Of a DNA stretch of 9,887 nucleotides, positions 1 to 5,590 are shown in pieces; the first letter of the stretch is position 1; each line of letters starts with the position of its first letter. The notes under the pieces were generated by a model that was not told where the DNA came from, searched no databases, and worked only from the letters and a program-made list of their open reading frames with translations. Origin of the DNA: Nevskiales bacterium (GTDB lineage: Bacteria > Pseudomonadota > Gammaproteobacteria > Nevskiales > Nevskiaceae); NCBI GenBank assembly GCA_022616655.1, contig JAKEEJ010000088.1, positions 1 through 9,887 of the forward strand. The letters run 5' to 3'. Position numbers and translations under genes: made by a program.

Positions 1-1
1 C

Positions 2-1102
2 ATCACGGCTTTTGTCGTGCTGGGCCTGCTCTGGGCCGCCTGGGCGGAACTCGATGAAGTGACTCGTGGGTCCGGTACCGTGGTGCCTTCGTCACAGGTG
101 CAGGTGATTCAGAGTCTGGAAGGGGGAATTGTGGCCGAACTGGCCGTGCGGGAAGGCGATATCGTCGAGAAAGACGCCATTCTCGTCCGCATTGACGATA
201 CCCGGTTTTCCGCATCGTTCGATGAAGAACAGAGTCAAGTTCAGGCATTGAAGGTGCGCATCGCCCGGCTGGAAGCGGAGGCAAGCGGGGCTTCGTCGTT
301 TAAGGTACCGGAGGAGATCCGGCAGCTCCGGCCCGAGCTGGTGGCGTCCGAGCAGCGCACATTTGAACTGAGAAAGCACGAAGTGGATCAAAGCGTGGCA
401 GCGCTCAAGCGCACGCTGGAGCTGGCAAAACGCGAACTGGCCATCACGGAACCGCTGGCCAAACAGGCGATCGTCTCCGAAATCGACCGCCTGCACGCTC
501 AGCGCGACGTCAATGACTTGAAGGCGAAGATTGACGAACGAATTAATGCGTTCCGTTCGCTGACCAGCCGCGAACTCACCGAGCAGCGCGCCAAGCTGGC
601 GGGATTGGAGGAGGCCATCCGTACGGCCGAGGACCGCGTGACGCGGGCCGTGATCCGTTCGAAGATCCGCGGCGTCGTCAAACAGGTTCAGATCAACACC
701 ATCGGCGGCGTGGTTAAGCCCGGGGACACGATCATGGAGATCGTGCCGCTGGACGATACACTGCTGGTGCGGGCGCAACTGAGGCCGTCGGACATCGCCT
801 TCGTGCGTCCTGGACAGCCGGCCACGGTCAAAATCACCGCTTACGACTATGCCATTTACGGTGGACTCGATGGCAAGGTCGAATACATCAGTGCGGATAC
901 CATTGCCAACGAGAAAGATGAACGTTTCTTCCTGATTGATATCCGTACCGACCGCAGTTATTTCGGAACCGCAGAACATCCATTGCCGGTCATTCCCGGG
1001 ATGACGGCCGAGGTGGATATTCTGACCGGTCGAAAGACCGTACTGGCCTATCTGATGAAGCCCATTGACCGGGCGCGGCAACGCGCTCTGCGCGAACGGT
1101 AG
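2..1102 (+). CDS. HlyD/LapC-type type I secretion membrane fusion protein, 5' end missing
   Basis: Periplasmic adaptor that links an inner-membrane ABC exporter to an outer-membrane TolC-like channel. The frame is open from the first bases, so the N-terminus lies outside the window; 366 residues are visible. A membrane segment (about residues 1-15) is followed by the family-typical VIQSLEGGIV stretch and a lipoyl-like half ending in RIDDTRF, then a long charged coiled-coil hairpin (roughly residues 75-215), the second half (RGVVKQVQINTIGGVVKPGD) and a beta-barrel region. The C-terminus (codons from about 989 to 1057) fits the HlyD family signature, with VIPGM, a GRK triplet and YLM. From family knowledge this type often serves RTX proteins or LapA-like adhesins; the cargo is not visible here. 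The gene ends at TAG and is followed by a hairpin-rich gap. Identification of the family is firm; the substrate is unknown. Confidence 0.93.
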   Translation: MTAFVVLGLLWAAWAELDEVTRGSGTVVPSSQVQVIQSLEGGIVAELAVREGDIVEKDAILVRIDDTRFSASFDEEQSQVQALKVRIARLEAEASGASSFKVPEEIRQLRPELVASEQRTFELRKHEVDQSVAALKRTLELAKRELAITEPLAKQAIVSEIDRLHAQRDVNDLKAKIDERINAFRSLTSRELTEQRAKLAGLEEAIRTAEDRVTRAVIRSKIRGVVKQVQINTIGGVVKPGDTIMEIVPLDDTLLVRAQLRPSDIAFVRPGQPATVKITAYDYAIYGGLDGKVEYISADTIANEKDERFFLIDIRTDRSYFGTAEHPLPVIPGMTAEVDILTGRKTVLAYLMKPIDRARQRALRER

Positions 1103-1247
1103 GTGAAGTCACAAACCTGCGGCCTGGTATTCCCACCGGGATTGTTCGGCACCTCCATGGGCGCCGAACCCCTCGCTGTGCTCGGGGCTTGCGCACCAGT
1201 TCGCTCTGCGAACTGCGCGAACCCTCCGGGTTCGAATCCCGCAGAAG
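1103..1247. other. Hairpin-rich non-coding stretch between the secretion gene and tRNA-Glu
   Basis: Several perfect short inverted repeats follow one another: 1132-1142 (TCCC/GGGA), 1144-1150 with 1163-1169 (GTTCGGC/GCCGAAC), 1197-1203 with 1209-1215 (CAGTTCG/CGAACTG, 5-base loop) and 1218-1224 with 1228-1234 (CGAACCC/GGGTTCG, 3-base loop). The last overlaps a tRNA T-arm-like sequence at 1226-1241. Open frames cross this stretch on both strands, but they translate hairpins and tRNA sequence and show no protein motif, so I treat it as non-coding. It could be a dispersed structured repeat, the remains of a tRNA locus, or terminator DNA for the convergent transcripts. Confidence 0.6.
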
Positions 1248-1319
1248 CATGCGAACAAAAAAGCCCCTCCATAGGGGCCCTTTTGTTCGCATGGCGCTCC
1301 CACCGGGATTCGAACCCGG
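1226..1319. repeat. Imperfect inverted repeat mirroring the tRNA-Glu 3' end and trailer
   Basis: The left arm read on + and the right arm read on - share three blocks in the same order: CCGGGTTCGAATCCCG (1226-1241 and 1304-1319), CATGCGAACAAAA (1248-1260 and 1281-1293) and GCCCCT (1263-1268 and 1273-1278), meeting at a 4-base loop (1269-1272). The right arm is the T-arm, 3' end and trailer of the intact tRNA-Glu; the left arm has six different bases where the tRNA has its acceptor strand. It looks like an inverted duplication or a convergent tRNA relic. T-arms are conserved among tRNAs, so the first block alone would mean little; the shared trailer is the stronger evidence. Confidence 0.7.
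1248..1293 (-). terminator. Intrinsic terminator of tRNA-Glu, probably bidirectional
   Basis: On the minus strand, just after the tRNA CCA end, a GCCCCT-ATGG-AGGGGC hairpin is followed by six or more T. On the plus strand the same hairpin is followed by CC and four T, so it may also stop transcription coming from the secretion gene. The flanks CATGCGAACAAAA / TTTTGTTCGCATG extend the stem by 13 pairs beyond a 2-base mismatch, which makes it unusually long. Confidence 0.8.
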
Positions 1320-1367
1320 GTTTAAGCCTTGAGAGGGCTCCGTCCTAGGCCTCTAGACGATGGGAGC
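1292..1367 (-). tRNA. tRNA-Glu, anticodon CTC
   Basis: Reading the minus strand from 1367, the 76-base gene has a 7-bp acceptor stem (GCTCCCA with TGGGAGC), a D-arm, a 5-bp anticodon stem enclosing the loop CTCTCAA with anticodon CTC, a T-arm with TTCGAAT loop, discriminator G and an encoded CCA. The start GCTCCCATCGTCTAGAGGCC resembles bacterial tRNA-Glu closely. It reads the GAG codon; many bacteria rely on a TTC tRNA for both Glu codons, so this is probably an additional isoacceptor. It has its own promoter and terminator and runs opposite to all protein genes in the window. Confidence 0.97.
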
Positions 1368-1370
1368 GTA

Positions 1371-1399
1371 TTGGGGAGGATTGCAAGGCCGCGTATCAT
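1371..1399 (+). promoter_or_regulatory. Candidate pcnB promoter
   Basis: TTGGGG (1371-1376) and TATCAT (1394-1399) are spaced by 17 bases and point toward pcnB. The -10 box overlaps the -10 box of the divergent tRNA promoter within a 15-base palindrome. The match is moderate and the position, about 60 bases before the proposed start codon, is sensible. No other convincing promoter lies before pcnB. Confidence 0.4.
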
Positions 1400-1423
1400 A
1401 CGCGTGCGCTGTGCCCCCAACAA
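1395..1423 (-). promoter_or_regulatory. tRNA-Glu promoter
   Basis: On the minus strand TTGTTG (1418-1423) and TATGAT (1395-1400) are separated by exactly 17 bases. The bases after the -10 box are GC-rich (ACGCGGCC), as expected for stringently controlled stable-RNA promoters. The -10 box lies about 28 bases before the mature tRNA 5' end, leaving room for a short processed leader. Confidence 0.65.
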
Positions 1424-1461
1424 GGCGTAAATCCTAATAATTTCAAGCAGCAGGCAACGTC

Positions 1462-2757
1462 ATTACAGAGCCCAAACGTATTCCGCCTTCGGAACATTCA
1501 ATTACGCGTTCTCAGATTACGAGCGGCACGCTCAGGGTGCTCGATACGCTGCAGGAGGCCGGTTTTGAAGCGTACGTGGTGGGCGGCGGCGTGCGCGATC
1601 TGCTGACGGGTCTCAAACCGAAAGATTTTGACGTGGCGACCGATGCGCGTCCGGAGCAGATCCGGCGGCTGTTCCGTTCGTGCCGGCTGGTGGGTCGCCG
1701 GTTCATGATCGCGCACGTGCGTTTCGGTCACGAGACGGTCGAGGTCACGACATTCCGCGGACCGATCAGCGACACACACGAGCGCGACGCAACCGGGCGT
1801 ATTCTGTCCGACAACGTTTACGGTACTCTGGAAGACGACGCGTTTCGCCGCGACTTTACCGTCAACGCGCTGTATTACGATGCCCGCAGCGGAATCATTG
1901 TGGATTACGTGGGCGGGCTTGAAGATCTCAGAAACAGGACGCTGCGCCTGATCGGAGAGCCCGAATCGCGTTATCGGGAAGACGCGGTGCGCATGCTGCG
2001 TGCCGTGCGCATCGGCAACAAGCTGCACTTCCGGCTCGATCCGGCCTGTATCGAGCCGATGCAGCGGCTGGCGCCGCTGCTGCGCGAAATACCGCCGGCC
2101 CGCCTGTTCGACGAGATCCTCAAGCTTCTGCTGAATCCGGATGCGGTCGAGAATTTTCGTGCTTTGCACTGGTTACATCTGTGGCAGGCGTTGTTCCCGG
2201 AAGTGGATGCTGCGCTGGAACGCGAACCGGAGCGGACTCGCGCGTTCATCGAACGGGCGCTGGCGGGTGCTGCCGAACGCCTGCACCAGGGCCTGCCGGT
2301 GAGTCCCGCCTTTCTCTTCGCCGCCCTGTTGTGGGTACCGGTACAGGCGCGCGCGCGGGACCTGGCCGAGCGGCAAGGGCACCCGCTGTTTGTGGCCCTG
2401 CAACAGGCAACGGAGGAGCTGATGACGCGTCAGGCCCTGCGGATTGCCATGCCCAAGCGGTTCTCGGTTCCTGCCAGAGAAATCTGGCAATTGCAGCCCC
2501 GTTTCGAGCAGCGCCGTGGCGGACGCCCACAGCGCTTTCTGGCCCATCCCCGGTTCCGCGCCGCCTATGATTTTCTCCTGCTGCGGCACCGGTCGGGCGA
2601 ATCCCTGCAGGAGTCGGTGGACTGGTGGACGGCGGCCCAGCAGGGCGTGCCGTCCCCGATGGCTGACAGTGCATCACCCGTCGTGCACGGGCAAAGACGG
2701 CGTCGACGCCGACGGAGCCGCCGCGGCGCTCATCCAGGGCCGGAACCGCAGAGTTGA
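1462..2757 (+). CDS. pcnB: Poly(A) polymerase I, proposed ATT start
   Basis: Adds poly(A) tails to RNA 3' ends and so promotes decay. With the ATT start the protein has 431 residues. The nucleotidyltransferase core is clear: GGGVRD (41-46), the metal-binding DFD (Asp55, Asp57), CRLVGRRF, the RRDFTVNALYYD region, then RYREDAVRMLRAVR and the helical RNA-binding part ending in HPRFRAAYDFLLLR. The very basic Arg-rich tail before the stop is typical of gammaproteobacterial PcnB and separates it from CCA-adding enzymes. The frame is open from 1441 (stop at 1438-1440), and conserved residues such as IPPSEHSITRSQIT, matching the E. coli N-terminal region, lie upstream of the first conventional start (GTG 1537). 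No ATG, GTG, TTG or CTG codon exists in that stretch; ATT at 1462 is the first plausible start, with a weak AGG 7 bases before it. folK follows after one base. Confidence 0.93.
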   Translation: MTEPKRIPPSEHSITRSQITSGTLRVLDTLQEAGFEAYVVGGGVRDLLTGLKPKDFDVATDARPEQIRRLFRSCRLVGRRFMIAHVRFGHETVEVTTFRGPISDTHERDATGRILSDNVYGTLEDDAFRRDFTVNALYYDARSGIIVDYVGGLEDLRNRTLRLIGEPESRYREDAVRMLRAVRIGNKLHFRLDPACIEPMQRLAPLLREIPPARLFDEILKLLLNPDAVENFRALHWLHLWQALFPEVDAALEREPERTRAFIERALAGAAERLHQGLPVSPAFLFAALLWVPVQARARDLAERQGHPLFVALQQATEELMTRQALRIAMPKRFSVPAREIWQLQPRFEQRRGGRPQRFLAHPRFRAAYDFLLLRHRSGESLQESVDWWTAAQQGVPSPMADSASPVVHGQRRRRRRRSRRGAHPGPEPQS

Positions 2758-2758
2758 A

Positions 2759-3238
2759 ATGTCGCGGACGTACGTGGGGGTGGGAGCCAATCTCAAAGAC
2801 CCGGCCGGGCAGGTACGGGATGCGTTGAGCCGGATTGCGGCCTATCCCGGCTTGATGCCGGTTGCACAATCCTCACTGTACCGCAGCGCTCCGCTGGGTC
2901 CTCCGGGTCAGTCGGATTACTGCAATGCGGTGTGTGCGGTTGACACGCCGCTGTCTCCCGATGAGCTGTTGACCGCGCTGCACGTGATTGAACGGAGCAT
3001 GGGTCGGGAACGTCCACCCGTGCGCTGGGCACCCCGTCTTATTGATCTGGATGTGCTGCTGTATGACACGCTCTGCCTGCGGACCGATCGGCTGGTGTTG
3101 CCGCACCCGGAGCTCCACAAACGGAACTTTGTGATGGTTCCACTGGCGGAAATCGCACCAGAACTTGAAATTCCCGGTCTCGGTTCAGTGCGAAAGCTGG
3201 CAGAGCAGATGAGCCGCGCAGGGCTTGAATTGATATAG
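2759..3238 (+). CDS. folK: HPPK, 2-amino-4-hydroxy-6-hydroxymethyldihydropteridine pyrophosphokinase
   Basis: Transfers pyrophosphate from ATP to 6-hydroxymethyl-dihydropterin in folate synthesis; cytosolic. The protein has 159 residues, the usual family length. It begins MSRTYVGVGANL, has LYRSAPLG near residue 40, the full HPPK signature RWAPRLIDLDVLL (89-101) with magnesium-binding Asp96 and Asp98, and LPHPELHKRNFVMVPLAE with His116 and Arg122. The same frame is open much further upstream, but that part overlaps pcnB and is not HPPK-like, so ATG 2759 is the start. It lies one base after the pcnB stop with little Shine-Dalgarno sequence, which suggests translational coupling to pcnB. The pcnB-folK pair is well known from gammaproteobacteria. 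Confidence 0.96.
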   Translation: MSRTYVGVGANLKDPAGQVRDALSRIAAYPGLMPVAQSSLYRSAPLGPPGQSDYCNAVCAVDTPLSPDELLTALHVIERSMGRERPPVRWAPRLIDLDVLLYDTLCLRTDRLVLPHPELHKRNFVMVPLAEIAPELEIPGLGSVRKLAEQMSRAGLELI

Positions 3239-3247
3239 TCGCGCACC

Positions 3248-4066
3248 ATGGAGACCCCCAAACCGGTCACGATTTCCGAGTTGCGTCGCTTGCGCGAAGC
3301 GGGTGAGAAGATTGCCTGTCTGACGTGTTACGACGCCTCTTTTGCGTTGATTGAAGACCGCGCCGGCGTGGATCTGGTGCTGGTGGGCGACTCGCTGGGC
3401 ATGGTCATTCACGGCCGGAGTACCACCACGGCGGTGACCGTGGATGACATTGTTTATCACTGTCGTGCGCTCCGGCCATCACTGAAACGGGCTTTTCTGG
3501 TGGCCGACATGCCGTTTCTGTCTTTCGCAACCCGTGATCGTGCGCTGGACGCGGCACAGAAGATGATGCAGGAAGGCGGTGCCGCAATGGTGAAGCTGGA
3601 GGGTGGGCGCGAGCAGGCCGACATCGTCGAATACCTGACGGTGCGCGGCGTCCCGGTGTGTGCGCACCTGGGTTTGCAGCCGCAGCAGATCCACAAAATG
3701 GGCGTGTTCAAGGTGCAGGGCCGCGAGACCGCGGCCGCGGAAGCCATGGTGCATGACGCCGAAGCGCTACAGCAGGCCGGTGCCGATCTGCTGCTGCTGG
3801 AGTGTATTCCAGCCGCGTTGGGCAAGCGCATTGCCCGGAAATCGAAGGTGCCGGTGATTGGCATAGGCGCCGGCCCGGACGTGGACGGCCAGATCCTGGT
3901 ATTGCATGACATCCTCAACATATCGCCGGCTTTTGCGCAGGGCCGCAAGCCGCGCTTTGTGAGGAACTTCATGGACGGTTCTGGCGACATTGAAACGGCC
4001 ATCCGGAACTACGTCAGGGCGGTGAAGGATCATTCCTATCCGGCCGCGGAGCATTGTTTCGCCTGA
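3248..4066 (+). CDS. panB: 3-methyl-2-oxobutanoate hydroxymethyltransferase
   Basis: First committed step of pantothenate synthesis: transfers a hydroxymethyl group from 5,10-methylene-tetrahydrofolate to alpha-ketoisovalerate to give ketopantoate. The 272-residue length is normal. Expected residues are all present: VGDSLG with Asp48 and Ser49, Asp87 in VADMPF, Lys116 and Glu118 in VKLEGG, the HLGLQPQ stretch (140-146), catalytic Glu185 in LLLLECIP, and IGIGAG followed by GQILVLHD. ATG 3248 fits the family N-terminus. It follows folK by 9 bases and has no clear ribosome site of its own, so coupling to folK translation is likely. The folate-making neighbour is functionally apt because the enzyme uses a folate cofactor. 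Confidence 0.98.
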   Translation: METPKPVTISELRRLREAGEKIACLTCYDASFALIEDRAGVDLVLVGDSLGMVIHGRSTTTAVTVDDIVYHCRALRPSLKRAFLVADMPFLSFATRDRALDAAQKMMQEGGAAMVKLEGGREQADIVEYLTVRGVPVCAHLGLQPQQIHKMGVFKVQGRETAAAEAMVHDAEALQQAGADLLLLECIPAALGKRIARKSKVPVIGIGAGPDVDGQILVLHDILNISPAFAQGRKPRFVRNFMDGSGDIETAIRNYVRAVKDHSYPAAEHCFA

Positions 4067-4101
4067 TCGTTCCCATGACAAGGGCGGAAAAGGATTTCTG
4101 A

Positions 4102-4959
4102 ATGCACCTGGTCCGCACCGTTTCCGAGCTGCACGCCACGCTGCAACCCTGGCGCGCGGCACGCGAAGCCATCGCGCTGGTTCCCACCATGGGCAATCTG
4201 CATGCCGGACACCTGTGTCTGATGGAAACGGCGCGCGCGGTCGGTGAATGTGTGGTGGTCAGTGTTTTTGTGAATCCGCTGCAATTTGGACCCGGAGAAG
4301 ATTTTGAAAAATACCCCCGTACGCTGGCTGCCGACCGTGTATTGCTGGAAAAGACGGGTGTGAATGTGTTGTTTGCCCCCACCGTACAAGACCTGTATCC
4401 CGGTGGGTATCCACCGGCCACCGCGGTCAGCGTGCACGGTCCGCTTGCCGAGATTCTGTGTGCGCCATTCCGTCCCGGGCATTTCGACGGCGTGGCAACG
4501 GTGGTCAATATTCTGTTCAACCTGGTTACGCCGGCCGTGGCGGTATTCGGCGAAAAGGATTATCAGCAACTGGCAATCATCCGGCAGATGGTGGCCGATT
4601 TTGGATCGTCCGTTCGCGTCGTCGGCGTTCCCACGTTGCGCGAACCGGACGGCCTGGCCATGAGCTCGCGCAATCAGTATCTGTCGGCCGAGGAACGCCG
4701 GCGTGCGCCCCGGTTGATTGAAACGCTGAACTGGGCGGGAGAACAGCTGAATGCCGGCCGACGCGATTTTGCGGTACTCGCAGAAGAGGCTTGTGTCCGT
4801 CTGACCGGCGCGGGGTTCAAGCCGCAATACCTGGATATCCGTGCCCGCGATCTTGCGCCACCGACGACAGGCACTCGGATGTTTGTGGTGCTGGCGGCGG
4901 CGTACCTGGGCCGCACGCGGTTGATTGACAATCTGTCAATAGGCCCTGTTTTGCCTTGA
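4102..4959 (+). CDS. panC: Pantothenate synthetase (pantoate--beta-alanine ligase)
   Basis: Joins pantoate and beta-alanine with ATP through a pantoyl-adenylate; cytosolic. The 285 residues are typical. Visible motifs are PTMGNLHAGH (28-37, the ATP-binding HxGH element), FVNPLQFGPGEDFEKYPR, PFRPGHFDGVATVV, GEKDYQQL (150-157) and REPDGLAMSSRNQYLS (180-195, the KMSKS-like region). The start ATG 4102 is preceded by AAAAGG (4088-4093) at a good spacing of 8 bases, stronger than the sites of panB and folK. It lies 35 bases after panB, in the common panB-panC order, so the two are almost surely cotranscribed. Confidence 0.98.
   Translation: MHLVRTVSELHATLQPWRAAREAIALVPTMGNLHAGHLCLMETARAVGECVVVSVFVNPLQFGPGEDFEKYPRTLAADRVLLEKTGVNVLFAPTVQDLYPGGYPPATAVSVHGPLAEILCAPFRPGHFDGVATVVNILFNLVTPAVAVFGEKDYQQLAIIRQMVADFGSSVRVVGVPTLREPDGLAMSSRNQYLSAEERRRAPRLIETLNWAGEQLNAGRRDFAVLAEEACVRLTGAGFKPQYLDIRARDLAPPTTGTRMFVVLAAAYLGRTRLIDNLSIGPVLP
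4924..4940. repeat. Short perfect inverted repeat at the 3' end of panC
   Basis: ATTGACA and TGTCAAT are separated by 3 bases, inside the last codons of panC (residues around LIDNLSIG). A T-run is lacking, so it is not a convincing intrinsic terminator, but such a hairpin could stabilise the mRNA end or be a protein site. It may also be chance. Confidence 0.35.
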
Positions 4960-4989
4960 TTGCAGGCGCTAAACCGCGTCGGCTACACT
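4960..4989 (+). promoter_or_regulatory. Candidate panD promoter
   Basis: TTGCAG (4960-4965) and TACACT (4984-4989) are 18 bases apart, in the 163-base gap between panC and panD. The -10 box in the context GGCTACACTG is typical; the -35 match is weak. If used, it would give panD a leader of about 125 bases carrying the hairpins at 5003-5020 (CCTGC/GCAGG) and 5022-5097. Confidence 0.35.
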
Positions 4990-5021
4990 GTGTGCGCCGT
5001 ATCCTGCGATCCATTGCAGGG

Positions 5022-5097
5022 GCCGGGTGCACGCCTCAATGGGCCGCCCGCTTGACCTGATATCTGATGCCGGGTGCATGCCTTGGTGGGCCGCCCG
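5022..5097 (+). repeat. Tandem pair of hairpin units in the panD leader
   Basis: Two 29-base copies (5022-5050 and 5069-5097, period 47) differ at four positions. Each can form the same structure: outer stem CGGGTG/CGCCCG (six pairs, one G-U), a 3-base bulge on the 5' side, inner stem GCC/GGC and a 6-base loop (TCAATG in copy 1, TTGGTG in copy 2). All four differences fall in the bulge or loop. The second copy ends 25 bases before the panD start, so the structures would sit in the leader mRNA. What binds them, if anything, is unknown. Confidence 0.7.
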
Positions 5098-5122
5098 ACC
5101 GTCTCACCATCAGAGGGATGCC

Positions 5123-5503
5123 ATGCACCTGACTTTGCTGAAAGCCAAGTTGCATCGTGCCTGTGTCACTCACGCCGAGCTGGATTACGACGGCTCCTGT
5201 GCGATTGACGCAAAACTGCTGACCGCCACCGGTATCGTCGAGTTTGAACAGATCCAGATCTACAACATCACCAACGGCGAGCGTTTCACCACCTACGCCA
5301 TCAAAGCCGAACCGGGTTCCGGCGTCATCTCGGTCAACGGTGCGGCGGCACACAAGGCGCGCGTCGGCGACCGGCTGATCATCTGCAGTTACGCCGTGAT
5401 GGACGCCGCGGCCGCGCATGCATTCAGACCGCGACTGATTTATCTCGACGAACGGAACCGCATCGTTCGCACGGCCAATACCATTCCTGTACAGGCCGCT
5501 TGA
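5123..5503 (+). CDS. panD: Aspartate 1-decarboxylase proenzyme
   Basis: Makes beta-alanine from L-aspartate for pantothenate synthesis. The 126-residue proenzyme cleaves itself between Gly24 and Ser25 (YDGSCAID), turning Ser25 into the pyruvoyl cofactor. Lys9, His11, Arg54, Tyr58, Asn72 and the NGAAAH segment match the E. coli enzyme, and the C-terminus IPVQAA is typical. ATG 5123 is chosen because it gives the family start and has GAGGGA (5113-5118) just upstream; an upstream GTG in frame would add 32 residues that only translate the leader repeat. It follows panC on the same strand, so all three dedicated pantothenate genes here may be coexpressed, with possible extra control from its own leader. 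The product would feed PanC directly. Confidence 0.98.
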   Translation: MHLTLLKAKLHRACVTHAELDYDGSCAIDAKLLTATGIVEFEQIQIYNITNGERFTTYAIKAEPGSGVISVNGAAAHKARVGDRLIICSYAVMDAAAAHAFRPRLIYLDERNRIVRTANTIPVQAA

Positions 5504-5522
5504 GCTGCAAAAGCGTTATTTT

Positions 5523-5541
5523 CTCCGCCGGTCTTGCGGAG
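5523..5541 (+). other. Hairpin between panD and pgi
   Basis: CTCCGC (5523-5528) and GCGGAG (5536-5541) form a perfect 6-bp stem with a 7-base loop in the 87-base panD-pgi gap. No T-run follows, so it is not a standard terminator on either strand. It might protect the panD mRNA end or affect pgi expression. Confidence 0.3.
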
Positions 5542-5590
5542 ATGTCTCTCCAGCAGGTTCCAGGGCGTGCGTAGGAAAACAGCGACCCGA

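Noticed and set aside
92..1081. Long minus-strand frame opposite the secretion gene
   Set aside because: Shadow frame typical of GC-rich DNA; the plus strand carries a full HlyD pattern with the C-terminal signature.
1103..1348. Open frame of 81 codons directly after the secretion gene, and minus-strand frames over the same stretch
   Set aside because: They translate hairpins, the terminator and the tRNA gene (ending in SHRDSNPG, a known false-gene pattern from tRNA T-arms).
2444..2758. Open frame extending folK upstream through the pcnB 3' end
   Set aside because: It overlaps conserved pcnB codons in another frame and the residues are not HPPK-like.
5027..5122. Upstream GTG extension of panD by 32 residues
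   Set aside because: The extra residues only translate the tandem leader repeat; ATG 5123 gives the family start and has the better ribosome site.
5534..5590. Longer pgi starting at TTG 5534 or GTG 5567
   Set aside because: The added residues are Arg-rich without similarity to the family N-terminus, and TTG 5534 lies inside a hairpin; GTG 5591 gives the normal length, though its ribosome site is weak.
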